A stretch of DNA of 64,000 nt from an uncultured Paracoccaceae bacterium. GTDB taxonomy: Bacteria > Pseudomonadota > Alphaproteobacteria > Rhodobacterales > Rhodobacteraceae. The stretch is from positions 186,001 to 250,000 of the forward strand of contig CANMQX010000004.1 in the NCBI GenBank assembly GCA_947500135.1. Reading direction: 5' to 3'. Under the pieces are notes generated by a model, which saw nothing but the letters and a program-made list of their open reading frames with translations, was not told the DNA's origin and ran no database searches. Each line of letters starts with the position of its first letter. The stretch's first letter is position 1. The translations under genes and the position numbers were made by a program. This document shows, piece by piece, positions 63,117-64,000 of this stretch.

Positions 63117-64000
63117 TCAGATACTTTCTGCAATCAGGCGAAACATCTCTTCGTTTTGCAGACTGACCCCCGGCTCCCTGAATTTTCGATCTGCGCCATG
63201 CACCGCGATGACGACATTGTTGATACGATCAATGTAGATGTACTGCCCGTAAATGCCACGGGCCAGAAACTGCCCGGGTTCGGAACCGGCGGGGATCCAC
63301 CATTGATAGCCATACCCGATGGCGCCGGGGGCGGTGTTAGCGCTGGCGATGGTCGATACATCGACCCAATCGCGGGGGACAACCTGCTGCCCTTGCCAGT
63401 TGCCGCCATTGGCGATCATCTGCCCGAACCGTGCATTGTCGCGTGTTGTCGTGTTCAACCCGCCCAGCACAAACGCGATGCCATAGCCGTCCGTCAGGTA
63501 AAAGGGATCAGCCTCAAACCCCAGTGGAGCAATGATTTTTTCGGTGAGCAGCGTCACGATGTCTTGGCCGGTTGCCCCACGGATCACCATCCCGATCACA
63601 TGCGTGTCGATAGAGACATATTTCCATGCCTCCCCGGGTGCTGCAAAGCTGGCATCCTGTTTCAGCGCAAAACCGTCCATAGACCCGCCAAGTGCCAGGA
63701 CCCTGCCCATCTTGTTGATATCGGAAAAGAACGCCAGATAATCTTCGTCAAAACTAACCCCGGAAGACATCTGCAAGACGTCCTTGATGCTGGCATCGGC
63801 ATAGGCCGTTGTCGCCAGTTCGGGCGCGTATTTTGTGACTGGCTCGTCGATGCTTTCAAAAACGCCTTCATCCAATAACACGCCGAAAAGCGCGGATAGA
63901 TAGCTTTTGGAAACCGACCAGTTGATCCGCAGATCCATGGCGTTTGTGTCTTTGTAGTAATCCTCGAACACCAATTTCCCATCTTTGAGGATCACCAGCC
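63117..64000 (-). CDS. Serine hydrolase (beta-lactamase class C / AmpC-like), partial: N-terminus probably beyond window
   Basis: INWSVSKSYLSALFGVLLDEG (SxxK), ORF open to window end. Confidence 0.82.
   Translation of the reverse strand, partial: LVILKDGKLVFEDYYKDTNAMDLRINWSVSKSYLSALFGVLLDEGVFESIDEPVTKYAPELATTAYADASIKDVLQMSSGVSFDEDYLAFFSDINKMGRVLALGGSMDGFALKQDASFAAPGEAWKYVSIDTHVIGMVIRGATGQDIVTLLTEKIIAPLGFEADPFYLTDGYGIAFVLGGLNTTTRDNARFGQMIANGGNWQGQQVVPRDWVDVSTIASANTAPGAIGYGYQWWIPAGSEPGQFLARGIYGQYIYIDRINNVVIAVHGADRKFREPGVSLQNEEMFRLIAESI

Overview
The window looks like a chromosomal segment of a marine Rhodobacteraceae (Roseobacter-type) alphaproteobacterium, judged from family recognition only. 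Most of it is conserved housekeeping and metabolic DNA: capsule export (kdsA, kpsE-like, kpsT), the cell-shape cluster (rodA, mrdA, mreD, mreC, mreB), leuA, a CryPro-type photolyase, a LacI / xylose-isomerase / Gfo-Idh sugar cluster, a GMC oxidoreductase with a divergent TRAP transporter and IclR regulator, fnrL plus universal stress proteins plus ccoNOQP, kbl-tdh with an XRE-cupin regulator, urease ureDABCEFG, rpsA, ihfB-lapA-trpF and trpB. Two places stand out. (1) A lone Unknown-Group/DRT-like reverse transcriptase (46964..48688, minus) lies between ureG and rpsA, with about 500 nt of apparently non-coding DNA upstream that could encode a partner RNA. (2) A compact locus (59229..62616) encodes three related small secreted PepSY-like proteins, two with extreme poly-Asp/Glu tails, plus a 2OG-Fe(II) oxygenase-like protein and two paralogous membrane-anchored LuxR-type regulators. 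I also found several precise non-coding signals: three back-to-back perfect hairpins before trpB, a 26-bp operator before the LacI gene, an FNR box before ccoN, self-operators for the XRE-cupin regulator, an RBS-sequestering hairpin, and several intrinsic terminators. All functional claims are from reading the sequence by eye; no searches were run.
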